Assembly (NCBI RefSeq): GCF_007570825.1
Contig: NZ_SUNB01000001.1
Span: forward strand, 744,001 to 808,000
From: Pleionea sediminis
Lineage (GTDB): Bacteria > Pseudomonadota > Gammaproteobacteria > Enterobacterales > Kangiellaceae
Direction of reading: 5' to 3'
Length of the DNA stretch: 64,000 nt
The position numbers were made by a program, and so were the translations under genes. Of the stretch, positions 9,513 to 19,000 are shown piece by piece; the first letter of the stretch is position 1; each line of letters starts with the position of its first letter. The notes under the pieces were generated by a model. The model had not been told where the DNA came from. It did not search any database and saw nothing but the letters and a program-made list of their open reading frames with translations.

Positions 9513-9911
9513 ATGATTAACATTGACGCGACAAACCATAAAGAACTTCGCCGTTTTGCACTTATGATGAGCATAGCGATTCCTTTTATATTTATGGCCT
9601 TGTTTCCTTGGATTTTCAATCTACATGTGTCTTTATGGCCTCTTTTTGTGCCGTCCGTTCTAATTCCTCTTTCAATAATGGCGCCCTCACTCCTTTATCC
9701 TATTTACTGGTGCTGGATGAAGTTTGCTTTGATCATGGGTTGGATTAATACCCACATAATACTCACAATCGTTTTTATCGCTCTAATCTTCCCTATTGGC
9801 TTGGTATTACGTATTTTGGGTAAGCTAGAGTACACTCATAAAGTGGATGATGCTAACACCACTTTTTGGAAAAAAAGTAATAACGAAAATGATTTAGAGA
9901 GACCTTTTTAA
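9513..9911 (+). CDS. SxtJ-like small membrane protein
   Basis: A 132-residue protein with several hydrophobic segments (about residues 18-38, 43-62 and 75-100) and a polar tail ending NENDLERPF. Size, topology and position straight after a NodU-type carbamoyltransferase match the SxtJ family, named from the saxitoxin cluster, where its biochemical role is unsettled. The ATG at 9513 is 13 bases after the previous stop. Its stop codon shares one base with the next ATG (TAATG at 9909-9913), so the downstream small peptide is translationally coupled. It may be a membrane partner of the carbamoyltransferase; that is inference from conserved neighbourhood. Confidence 0.75.
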   Translation: MINIDATNHKELRRFALMMSIAIPFIFMALFPWIFNLHVSLWPLFVPSVLIPLSIMAPSLLYPIYWCWMKFALIMGWINTHIILTIVFIALIFPIGLVLRILGKLEYTHKVDDANTTFWKKSNNENDLERPF

Positions 9912-10063
9912 TGCTCGACTTTATTAATGATTTGTGGGCTTTTTTAAAAGTTCGAAAGAAAATGTGGCTCCTTCCAATATTTATTATCCTGGCTTTATTG
10001 GGCGGACTCGTTGTCGCGACACAACAGTCTTCTTTGGCAACACTTATCTATACACTCTTTTAA
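9911..10063 (+). CDS. DUF5989-like 50-residue membrane peptide
   Basis: Very short gene that starts inside the stop codon of the SxtJ-like gene (TAATG). Its product begins MLDFINDLWAFLKVRKKMWL and has a single membrane helix, LPIFIILALLGGLVVAT. Small proteins of this pattern (an N-terminal DFINDLWAFLK-type segment, basic patch, one helix) are classed as DUF5989 and occur after SxtJ and carbamoyltransferase genes. The coupling and context make it very likely real despite its size. Function unknown; it could be a stabilising subunit of a membrane complex with the SxtJ-like protein. Confidence 0.75.
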   Translation: MLDFINDLWAFLKVRKKMWLLPIFIILALLGGLVVATQQSSLATLIYTLF

Positions 10064-10094
10064 TAACTCACAGACAAGGTATCCTTTTATTTCT

Positions 10095-12071
10095 ATGGGA
10101 AATGATCATCGCGAGCTAGAATCCATTACTGAGCAACTCATCGTTGAAGCCAAAAAACTGATGCAACAAGGTCAGTTTCAACAAGCGAATAGCAAAGTAA
10201 TTGAAATTCTTGAACGAGAAGCGCATGAAGAAGCGCAATATATTCATTGCGTTTGTTTAAGATATCTTAAGCAAGAAACAGAAGCATTATCTGCTATTGA
10301 ACAATTAATTGAGTTAAATCCGGGCTATGGTCGAGCCTATCAAGAAATGGGACATTGCTATCGCTCTATGAGTAAAAACTCCGAAGCGTACGGTGCCTAC
10401 CAAAAAGCTGTGGAGTTTAACCCGACATTACTTGCCAGCTGGAATGCGATAGAACAATTAGCAACATCAACAGAACAAAAAAAAAGTGCACAAACCAGCA
10501 TTCGTCACTTTTCGGCAATGCCACGAGAACTCATTAGTGTTAATAGCATGTTGCACGAAGGCAAGCTATACAAAGCAGAAAAACTCTGTCGCTCTTATCT
10601 ACAGCATTTCCCCAGAGATCCCGAAGCCATGCGTTTACTCGCAACATTGGGTGTTAAACAATACATTTTAGACGATGCTGAATTTGTTCTTGAAAGTTGC
10701 CTTGAGTTTAATCCTGATTACCAAACGGCACGCATCGATTACATTCATGTACTTAATAAACGGCAAAAGTTTAAGAAAGCCTTTGAGCAAGCGGAAAAGC
10801 TATTAGCTTCTGATGATAACAATCCAGTATTCCAATCTGTTTATGCCGATCAATGCGTTGCACTGAACAAGCTCGATCATGCGATTGAGCATTATCAAAA
10901 AGCTTTAAATCAGCTACCTCACAGTGAAGGCATTTATCTAATGTTAGGGCATGCGTATAAAACATTAGGAGAAACGGACAAAGCAATTCATGCTTATCAA
11001 CAAGCCTACAGAATAAAACCTGACTTTGGCGATGCCTACTGGAGTCTTGCAAATCTGAAAACTTATCATTTCGATGAACAACAAATTGACAATATGATTG
11101 AACAGATTCAATCTAAAGCTATTCGTCGCGTCGATCAATATCATTTATGTTTTGCTCTTGGGAAGGCCTTCGAAGATAAAAAGAATTTTAAAAAGTCCTT
11201 TGAGTACTATCAAAGAGGGAACGATCTCAAACAAGAAGAAACAGCATACAACCCTGATAAAAAAGACGCTGAGTTCGCAACGCAAAAGCAAATATTCACT
11301 CGAAGTTTTATCGAAAAAAATAAAGACAAAGGCTTTCCAGCCAAAGATCCTATATTTATAGTTGGTTTACCACGTTCAGGGTCCACATTAATAGAACAAA
11401 TCTTAGCATCACATTCTCAAATTGATGGCACTTTAGAGTTAGCCAATATTTTGGCTACTGTTTATCAATTAAACGGACGACTTAAACGCGACGAGTCACC
11501 CAAGTATCCAGCTATCATGAACGAGCTATCTTCAGACAAGTTTTCTGAACTAGGCAAACAATACATCGATGAAACCAAAATTCATCGTCTCGATGCTCCT
11601 TTTTTTATTGATAAGATGCCGAATAATTTTCAACACATCGGGTTAATTAAATTGATATTACCCAATGCGAAAATTATTGATGCTCGACGAAATCCGATGG
11701 ACTGTTGCTTTAGTGGTTTTAAACAGCTCTTCGCTGAAGGTCAGGAATTTTCGTATGGGCAGGAATCCATTGCCCGCTACTACAAAGGGTATGTCGATTT
11801 AATGAATCATTGGCATAACGTTTTTCCAGGAGAAATACTGACCGTTCAGTACGAAGATGTCGTACACAATCTTGAATCACAAGTTAATAGAATTCTTGAT
11901 TATTTAAATTTAGAATTCGAATCAGCTTGTACCGAATTCCATAAAACTCAACGCTCTGTCCGTACGGCTAGCGCGGAGCAAGTTCGCCAACCCATTTATC
12001 GTTCAAGTGTCGAGCAGTGGAAAAACTTTGAGCCCTATTTGACTACGATGAAGACTATTTTACTCAACTAA
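10095..12071 (+). CDS. TPR-repeat sulfotransferase
   Basis: Predicted PAPS-dependent sulfotransferase of 658 residues. Residues about 1-380 are tandem tetratricopeptide repeats (for example FPRDPEAMRLLATLGVKQ and LPHSEGIYLMLGHAYKTLGE). The C-terminal domain begins DPIFIVGLPRSGSTLIEQIL near residue 418, the 5'-phosphosulfate loop, and has DARRNPMDCCFSGFKQLF near 534, the 3'-phosphate site. The frame is open upstream to 10011, but that region overlaps the preceding small gene, so the ATG at 10095 is preferred although no strong ribosome binding site precedes it. It follows the DUF5989-like gene by 31 bases and probably belongs to the same operon. It converges with the antiporter gene, overlapping it by 8 bases. 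No membrane helix is obvious. Acceptor unknown. Confidence 0.87.
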   Translation: MGNDHRELESITEQLIVEAKKLMQQGQFQQANSKVIEILEREAHEEAQYIHCVCLRYLKQETEALSAIEQLIELNPGYGRAYQEMGHCYRSMSKNSEAYGAYQKAVEFNPTLLASWNAIEQLATSTEQKKSAQTSIRHFSAMPRELISVNSMLHEGKLYKAEKLCRSYLQHFPRDPEAMRLLATLGVKQYILDDAEFVLESCLEFNPDYQTARIDYIHVLNKRQKFKKAFEQAEKLLASDDNNPVFQSVYADQCVALNKLDHAIEHYQKALNQLPHSEGIYLMLGHAYKTLGETDKAIHAYQQAYRIKPDFGDAYWSLANLKTYHFDEQQIDNMIEQIQSKAIRRVDQYHLCFALGKAFEDKKNFKKSFEYYQRGNDLKQEETAYNPDKKDAEFATQKQIFTRSFIEKNKDKGFPAKDPIFIVGLPRSGSTLIEQILASHSQIDGTLELANILATVYQLNGRLKRDESPKYPAIMNELSSDKFSELGKQYIDETKIHRLDAPFFIDKMPNNFQHIGLIKLILPNAKIIDARRNPMDCCFSGFKQLFAEGQEFSYGQESIARYYKGYVDLMNHWHNVFPGEILTVQYEDVVHNLESQVNRILDYLNLEFESACTEFHKTQRSVRTASAEQVRQPIYRSSVEQWKNFEPYLTTMKTILLN

Positions 12072-13257
12072 AAAACTCATCACTCTGTTTAGCTTTTGCC
12101 GTTTTTTCAACGGCCATACGAGTTAATACCGGCCCTGTCAATTCAAATAAAACCGTGGTTGCAATAATCACGGTAAGAACAGATTGTCCCACTTGTTCAA
12201 AACGCTCTGTTGCCACTAACGCCATTCCCATAGCAACACCCGCTTGGGGCAGCAAGGCAAGCCCCATCCACTGCTGTTCTTTTCTAGAAAGCTGAGCCAG
12301 TTTACTACCCAAAAATCCTCCAATATAACGAGCGAGAATACGAAATAAAACATAAAGCCCAGCAAGATAACCAATGGTATCAATGGAAGTAACGTGTAAA
12401 GAGGCGCCAGCTACCAGAAAAAATAAACTTAAAAAAGGCCGTTCGACATTTTCAATAGCATGAACAGGTCGAGTGTGATGCGATGCAAAGTTAACGACAA
12501 CAGCGCCCATTATCATTGCCGATAACAAATGTGAAAACTCAAAATAACGTGCCAGCCCACCACACAACAATACAAATCCCAGAGCTTCAATAACGAGTGG
12601 CTCACCTTCTTTTATCCGACCACTTAAATAAGCCATGGGCAATCCCAAAGCAAATCCAAGTATCACCGCGCCGAATATTTCTTTTAATCCATGAAATAAA
12701 GCATCACCAACACCGCCATTTCCGGTCGCGACATTAAGAAAAGCCAGAACGACAGAAAATACAATGAGTCCCCAGGCATCATCTATGGCGACAATACCTT
12801 GTAATATACGACTAAATCGACTTGGCTTGCCTGTTATTGAGTGTATAACATCTGCGACTGCTGCAGGATCAGTAGCGGCAGCAATAGCGCCCAGAACTAA
12901 TGCAGGAACCAACGCAATACCCAATACAAATAGACCCGTACTTACGAGTAGAAAAGACAATAAAGTGATAATGATAGAAACCCACAAAACCGGTTTACCG
13001 AATTGCTTTAAAAAATCAGAAGTAAAGTTACCCCCTAATAGATATCCAACCATCAACAAAGCAACATCAGCGATAATATTAAACCAGCCATAAAGATTAT
13101 CCGGAAGAATATCAATTCCAGACCGACCAATGACAAAACCAAAGAGAATCAATAACGTGACTCTTGGCAAAGCCGTACGACGTCCAATACCCTCAACGAT
13201 TATTGCAAGTAGCAATAAACCGCCAAAGGTCAATAATGTTTCACTGGAAGATTCCAT
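12064..13257 (-). CDS. Cation:proton antiporter (CPA family)
   Basis: Inner-membrane Na+(K+)/H+ exchanger, 397 residues, 11-12 membrane segments. Family landmarks are LILFGFVIGRSGIDILP near residue 40, TDPAAVADVIHSI near 130-142 and the ion-site motif VAIDDAWGL near 158. No C-terminal regulatory (TrkA-N) domain is present. The frame opens at a TTG (13269), but the ATG at 13257 is a better start; neither has a strong ribosome binding site. Its gene end overlaps the convergent sulfotransferase gene by 8 bases, so no terminator sits between them. It is divergent from the next secreted-protein gene across about 140 bases. Confidence 0.87.
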   Translation of the reverse strand: MESSSETLLTFGGLLLLAIIVEGIGRRTALPRVTLLILFGFVIGRSGIDILPDNLYGWFNIIADVALLMVGYLLGGNFTSDFLKQFGKPVLWVSIIITLLSFLLVSTGLFVLGIALVPALVLGAIAAATDPAAVADVIHSITGKPSRFSRILQGIVAIDDAWGLIVFSVVLAFLNVATGNGGVGDALFHGLKEIFGAVILGFALGLPMAYLSGRIKEGEPLVIEALGFVLLCGGLARYFEFSHLLSAMIMGAVVVNFASHHTRPVHAIENVERPFLSLFFLVAGASLHVTSIDTIGYLAGLYVLFRILARYIGGFLGSKLAQLSRKEQQWMGLALLPQAGVAMGMALVATERFEQVGQSVLTVIIATTVLFELTGPVLTRMAVEKTAKAKQSDEFFS

Positions 13258-13399
13258 TTGTGCGCGCAAATTCTTAGGTTAAAAGTTAACATGTCTAACT
13301 TTAGTCACTTCGAGACATTGATTCAATAACATGACAATGGCTACTTTTGCTATCAATCGCTATTTCGATTATCCTTTTCTATAAAAACGGGACCGAACT

Positions 13400-13942
13400 A
13401 TGAAAATCATATCATCGATTAAAGCCTGCATTCTGGGCCTAGCTTGTCTTTCTTTTACCCTATCTGTTCAGGCAAGCGACTTTCTCATACCCGAACTGAA
13501 GAAATTTGAACCCTTTGTCGGTCATACTTATAAAGGCGTATTTAAAAGTTCGACACCCGAAAAGCCCATGATAGACATATCTCGTTGGGAACGTCATTTA
13601 AATGGAACCGCTATTCGAATTGAACATTCGCTTAATGAAGGAGAATATGGTGGGGAAAGTATCATTTTCTTTGATAGAAAAGCTCAAAAGTTAAGATATT
13701 TCTATTTTACAACAGCAGTTTTTTTTACCGAAGCAGATGTCACTTTCGACGGAAATATTTTGATTAGTCGTGAAAAAGTAACTGGGAATCAAAATGGTAT
13801 TACGGAAGTTAAGTCCAAAGCCTGGTTATTAGACGATGGTTCAATGAAAACTGAGTCTCAATATCTTAAAAATGGTAAGTGGATTCCAGGACACAGTGCT
13901 GATTACACACGAGCTCCTGAGGCAAAGGTTATTTTTCGTTAG
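13400..13942 (+). CDS. Secreted hypothetical protein, lipocalin/DUF1579-like fold possible
   Basis: A 180-residue protein with a clear signal peptide (KACILGLACLSFTLSVQAS, cleavage after QAS). The mature part, with LKKFEPFVGHTYKGVF, ISRWERHLNGTAIRIEHSLN, YGGESIIFFDRKAQKLRYFY and WLLDDGSMKTESQYLKNGKW, alternates like an all-beta lipid- or small-ligand-binding barrel of the DUF1579 kind. I recognise no catalytic motif. The gene stands alone, ahead of a strong hairpin terminator at 13976. Function unknown. Confidence 0.75.
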   Translation: MKIISSIKACILGLACLSFTLSVQASDFLIPELKKFEPFVGHTYKGVFKSSTPEKPMIDISRWERHLNGTAIRIEHSLNEGEYGGESIIFFDRKAQKLRYFYFTTAVFFTEADVTFDGNILISREKVTGNQNGITEVKSKAWLLDDGSMKTESQYLKNGKWIPGHSADYTRAPEAKVIFR

Positions 13943-13975
13943 TAACTTTTATTGATACAAAATTGTTTGTTGAAC

Positions 13976-14010
13976 AACAGTTTCAACAATGCTGTTGGAA
14001 CTGTTTTCTT
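13976..14010 (+). terminator. Rho-independent terminator
   Basis: AACAGTTTCAACA (13976-13988), loop ATGC, then TGTTGGAACTGTT (13993-14005): a 13-bp stem with one G-U pair, followed by TTTCTT. It lies 33 bases after the secreted-protein stop. Confidence 0.8.
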
Positions 14011-14150
14011 ATCTATTGATGCCCCCTACTCATACCGGCATAATTACAAAAAGTTTAAATATTATCTTGACCTCATGAGCCAATAAGTTTTTCAGTTATA
14101 GTAACTTAAAAGCTATAAAGTAAACCAGGAAAGAAAGAGAATCTTATTTT

Positions 14151-16058
14151 ATGCCATCACTGCCTTTAGTTCTCAGTGGACCCATACTAAGGAGAATAAC
14201 GCCGACGCAGATAACTTTCTGGATGGCTACGTCGCAAAAAGTAAATTTTCAGCTCACATTAATTCCAGAAAATAACGCCTCCCTTGAAATAAACAAAAAG
14301 ACGTTAGAAGCAAGCCAACAACAAGTCTTCGCTGGCGAAAAGTTATACTTTCAATTGATTAACATTAATCTAGACACACCTTTGCCAACTGATGAGTGGA
14401 TTGGATATGATCTAACCCTGGTCATCACAAATAAAAACGAAAAACACTCCTGGCGAGACTGGGCCCCCCATTTAACCTATCCAGGGAAAAGTCATCCCGG
14501 TTTTATTTTAAGATCTTGTGTACGAAAAATAATGCATGGCTCCTGTCGCAAACCGCATCATGATAGTAAAGATGGCCTAGTTCGTGTTGACAACTGGCTG
14601 GCATCGAATGATATTAAAGACTGGCCGGCAGCGTTAATAATGAGTGGCGATCAGGTTTACGTCGATGATGTCGCGACGCCGATGCTAGTTGCGATTCATC
14701 AACTTATTCCTCAACTAGGTATTCCAAACGAATCGTTTATTAATTCAAAAATTGAGAGCTCCACGATTCTGCATACAGCAGAACCTCATTATACACAGCG
14801 TGAAAATCTATTACCGACACTCAATAGCGACAAAAATCTGGGCCATCTTATTTTCAGCGGAGCGCGAAAACCTGTTTTTACATCAATTAATGCACAAAAT
14901 CATTTAGTGTCATTAGCAGAAGTATTAACGATGTACTTAATGGTTTGGTCGCCAGCTTGTTGGAATTTGATTGATATAAAACAACCGTCAAACGTTGATT
15001 CAGATCGGTTCGAGAGAGAGAAATGTATTCTGCAAGCTTTCCAAGAAAATCTAAGTCAAGTGCAACGTGTTATGGCAAATATTCCTTGCGCAATGATATT
15101 TGACGATCACGATATTACCGACGATTGGAACTTAACCGCCGAATGGGAGCAGGCGGCTTACGATCACCCTTTCTCGAAGAGAATTATCGGTAACGCACTG
15201 ATCGGTTATTTTATTTGCCAAGGTTGGGGCAATGCTCCAGAGAACTTTACTAAAGAACTCTTAGAGAAAACTCAAAATATTCTCCGTTTACCGGGCGACA
15301 AGAAGCATGACGAACTCATTAACACTCTACTCCGCTATCCAAGTTGGCATTATCAATGGAATACGTCACCTCCAATTGTTGTATTAGATACTCGCACCCA
15401 TCGCTGGCGCTCTGAAAGAAACTTAAACAAGCCGTCCGGCTTAATGGATTGGGAAATGCTGACGGATTTACAACAAAACCTCCTTGGTAAAGAAGCCGTT
15501 ATTTTGGTCTCTCCAGCGCCAATGTTTGGCGTCAAATTAATAGAGGTTATTCAAAGAGCCTTCACCTGGTTTGGAAAGCCTCTCGTGGTTGATGCAGAAA
15601 ACTGGATGGCACACCCGGGATCGGCTAATGCGCTGTTAAATTTATTTCGCCACAAACAGACTCCAGAACACTTTGTTATTTTATCGGGTGATGTACACTA
15701 TTCTTTCGTCTACCAAGTAGAATGGCGTAGTAAGAAAAACAACGCCGATATTTGGCAAATTACCAGCAGTGGAATCAAAAATGAATTTCCAAAAATGCTG
15801 TTAGAAGTTCTCGACCGTTTGAACCGCTGGTTATACTCACCCCGCTCACCATTAAACTGGTTTACACGGCGCCGTGCATTAAGAATAATTCCTCATAAAC
15901 CCAAACCATCAAGCCGCGGTGAGCGACTCGTAAACGCTTCGGGTCTATGTTTAGTTGAATTTAACGAAGATGGCTCACCGCATGAAGTCACACATATTGG
16001 TAGTGACGATCAAGACATCATCTTTGAAATCGAAGAAGGCGAAGCGCGCTGGGAGTAA
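14151..16058 (+). CDS. PhoD-like metallophosphatase
   Basis: Predicted phosphodiesterase/alkaline phosphatase D superfamily enzyme, 635 residues, a calcineurin-like binuclear metal fold. Metal-binding motifs are visible: IMSGDQVYVDD near residue 165, IFDDHDITDDWN near 316-327 and LSGDVHYSF near 511-519. There is no signal peptide or Tat motif at this start, unlike classic secreted PhoD, so a cytoplasmic location is likely. An N-terminal beta region (PILRRITPTQITFWMAT) matches the domain before the catalytic part in this family. The final 52 codons lie in a 155-bp segment repeated with two mismatches at 20180-20334, which suggests an insertion downstream of this gene. Confidence 0.85.
   Translation: MPSLPLVLSGPILRRITPTQITFWMATSQKVNFQLTLIPENNASLEINKKTLEASQQQVFAGEKLYFQLININLDTPLPTDEWIGYDLTLVITNKNEKHSWRDWAPHLTYPGKSHPGFILRSCVRKIMHGSCRKPHHDSKDGLVRVDNWLASNDIKDWPAALIMSGDQVYVDDVATPMLVAIHQLIPQLGIPNESFINSKIESSTILHTAEPHYTQRENLLPTLNSDKNLGHLIFSGARKPVFTSINAQNHLVSLAEVLTMYLMVWSPACWNLIDIKQPSNVDSDRFEREKCILQAFQENLSQVQRVMANIPCAMIFDDHDITDDWNLTAEWEQAAYDHPFSKRIIGNALIGYFICQGWGNAPENFTKELLEKTQNILRLPGDKKHDELINTLLRYPSWHYQWNTSPPIVVLDTRTHRWRSERNLNKPSGLMDWEMLTDLQQNLLGKEAVILVSPAPMFGVKLIEVIQRAFTWFGKPLVVDAENWMAHPGSANALLNLFRHKQTPEHFVILSGDVHYSFVYQVEWRSKKNNADIWQITSSGIKNEFPKMLLEVLDRLNRWLYSPRSPLNWFTRRRALRIIPHKPKPSSRGERLVNASGLCLVEFNEDGSPHEVTHIGSDDQDIIFEIEEGEARWE
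15904..16058 (+). repeat. 155-bp direct repeat, copy 1 (functional phosphatase 3' end)
   Basis: This segment, AACCATCAAGCCGCGGTGAG through the stop codon TAA, recurs at 20180-20334 in the same orientation with only two substitutions (C to G in the GGGTCTATG context, Leu to Val; and G to C in TCACCGCAT, silent). Identity ends exactly at the stop codon. Together the copies bracket the giant lipoprotein gene. Confidence 0.95.
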
Positions 16059-16080
16059 TTAAACCCCCAGCTCAATTTTA

Positions 16081-19000
16081 TTAATTAGTGCTTAAACCGC
16101 CATCTTCTATGGTCCAATTAAATTGATCGATAATAAATTGGCGAGCGCTTTCTGAGTTAGCAGAATAAGGAACATTACCAACCCTTAATTCCAAGCCATT
16201 TCTTAGCTCTAAAAGACTCCACTTATCGAGTAGACTATCATAGTTCCTGGAGGAGAACGCACTATCAATTAAGAAGAAACCAAAGTCATCAACACGACCG
16301 ACATCCCAAGAGCCAATATCACTATTGAATAAACTAGCCCCCCAAAACATGGAAGACATCGATGTTACCTGACTAACATTCCAATTACTTACATCACTAT
16401 TAAATCCAACTGCTCCTAAAAACATCGAGCTCATATCTTTAACTTGGCTAACGTCCCAGTTACTCACGTCGCTTTTGAAATTCCTTGCACTACGAAACAT
16501 TGCACTCATATCTTCTACCTGACTAACATTCCAGTTACTCAAATCACTATCAAAGTTTAATGCCCCACTAAACATATTACTCATATCAATGACACTACCA
16601 ACATCCCATTCACTTAAATCACTTGAGAATTTTTGTGCACCAAAGAACATACTACTCATATTTACCACTTTATTAACATTCCATTGACTTAAATTACTAA
16701 AAAAACTTTTAGCTCCATTAAACATGCCTTCCATATTAGTAACATTACTGACATCCCAATCAAATAAATTAGAGTTGAATAATGTTGCAAAATAAAACAT
16801 ATTTTTCATGTTAGCGACTCTTCCAACTTCCCATTGGCTTAAGTCGCTTATGAAATTTTTCGCACCAAAAAACATGTATTCCATATTGTTCACGTTACTA
16901 ACATTCCATTGACTCAAGTCACTATTAAAACGCTCCGCATTCAGAAACATATAGGCCATACTTTCAACTCGACTAACATTCCATTGGCTTAAATCGCTGT
17001 TGAAACGGTGAGCATTATAAAACATACCACTCATATTAGAAACTTCGCCTACACTCCAACGACTCAAATCACTATTAAAGCTTGATGCATCGCTAAACAT
17101 ACTACCCATATCATTAACACGACTAACATCCCACTGGCTTAAGTCACTATTAAAAGACTCAGCATATGCAAACATATTACTCATATTAGTAACTTTACTT
17201 ACATCCCAATCGCTTAAATCGCCATTAAAACTCGAGGCCCCATAAAACATTGAGCTCATATCACTAACATTACTAACGTCCCACGAACTTAAGTCACTAT
17301 TAAAGGACTCAGCATATGCAAACATATTACTCATATTAGTAACTTTACTTACATCCCACTGACTTAAGTCACTTGTAAAATTCTTTGCACCAAAAAACAT
17401 ACTATTCATATTAGTAACATTACTTACATTCCATTCACTTAGATCGCTTGAAAACGATTCTGCATTTGAGAACATTGACTCCATATTGGTCACATTACTA
17501 ATATTCCACCGACTCAAGTCACTATTAAACTTACTTGCTCTTGTGAACATAGATTCCATATTGGTAACACTATTTACATTCCATTGACTTAAGTCGCTCT
17601 CGAAATTACTTGCCTCCGAAAACATGCCCTGCATATCTGAAACAGAGCTAACATTCCAGAGACTTAGATCGCTGGAAAATAGGAAAGCCCTATTAAACAT
17701 CGATCGCATTGAGACTACATTACTTACGTTCCATAAGCTTAAGTTACTATCAAAACTCTCTGCTTCACGGAACATTTCAGACATATTATTTACATTAACG
17801 GTGTTCCATTGACTTAAATCACTTTGGAAACGTTTTGCTTCACTGAACATTGAGCTCATATCATTAACATTACTAACGTCCCACACACTTAAGTCACTAT
17901 TAAAGGACTCAGCATATGCAAACATATTACTCATATTAGTAACTTTACTTACATCCCAATCGCTTAAATCACCATCAAAATTAGAGGCCTTGTAAAACAT
18001 TGAGCTCATATCATTAACATTACCAACATCCCACACACTTAAGTCACTATTAAAGGACTCAGTATATGCAAACATCTTACTCATATTAGTAACTTTACTT
18101 ACATCCCAATCGCTTAAATCGCCATTAAAACCCGAGGCCCCATAAAACATTGAGCTCATATCACTAACATTACTAACATCCCACGCACTTAAGTCACTAT
18201 TAAAGGACTCAGCATATGCAAACATATTACTCATATTAGTAACTTTACTTACATCCCAATCGCTTAAATCGCCATCAAAACTCGAGGCCTTGTAAAACAT
18301 TAAGCTCATATCAGTAACGTTACTTACATCCCAATCGCTTAAATCTCCATCAAAACTCAAAGCCCCATAAAACATTGAGCCCATACTCTCAGCATTTGTT
18401 AGATTAGGATTATCAGTAGCGCGAGAAACGACATTGCTGCAATTAGAGAACATATTTCGTAAGGTACGCCATTCAATTTCGCCCCACTGATTTAAGCTGG
18501 CCAAATGCTCACAGTTGTAGCCAAGTGATTGGTCAAAGTACAGACCTGAAAACTGCCCGTAGATCTTCACCTCATATGTACCGAAGTTTTGATAAATATG
18601 CTCCATATTTATGTTTCTCAAATGCTCAATATGACCATCGCCCCAATCAATAAATGCTTCATTAAGACCATTATGAACACCGAACCTGATCGATGGGTTT
18701 TCTGGGCTAATTCTCCAGGTTGTAATAAATGGTTCGGTAAGAAGTTCAACATCAACAAAACGAGTAATTTGACTACTATTACCGGAAGAATCAGTCGCCG
18801 AATAAAGAATCTCATAACGACCAAGTACATGAGTTTCTACTTCTCCTTCAATTACAACACTTAAGGGACCGTCAAAATTATCAATTGCAGTAGCACCGGG
18901 CTCTACAAAGTCATCAAATGCATTAACCCTTAATATTTGCTCGCCTATTAAGAATATATCTGGCGGAGTTGCATCAGTAACAATAACCTCACGGAATGCC

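Noticed and set aside
16288-18387. Regularly spaced repeats that could suggest a CRISPR array
   Set aside because: The 75-bp periodicity is an open reading frame of DUF285 protein repeats with no spacer sequences and no cas genes nearby.
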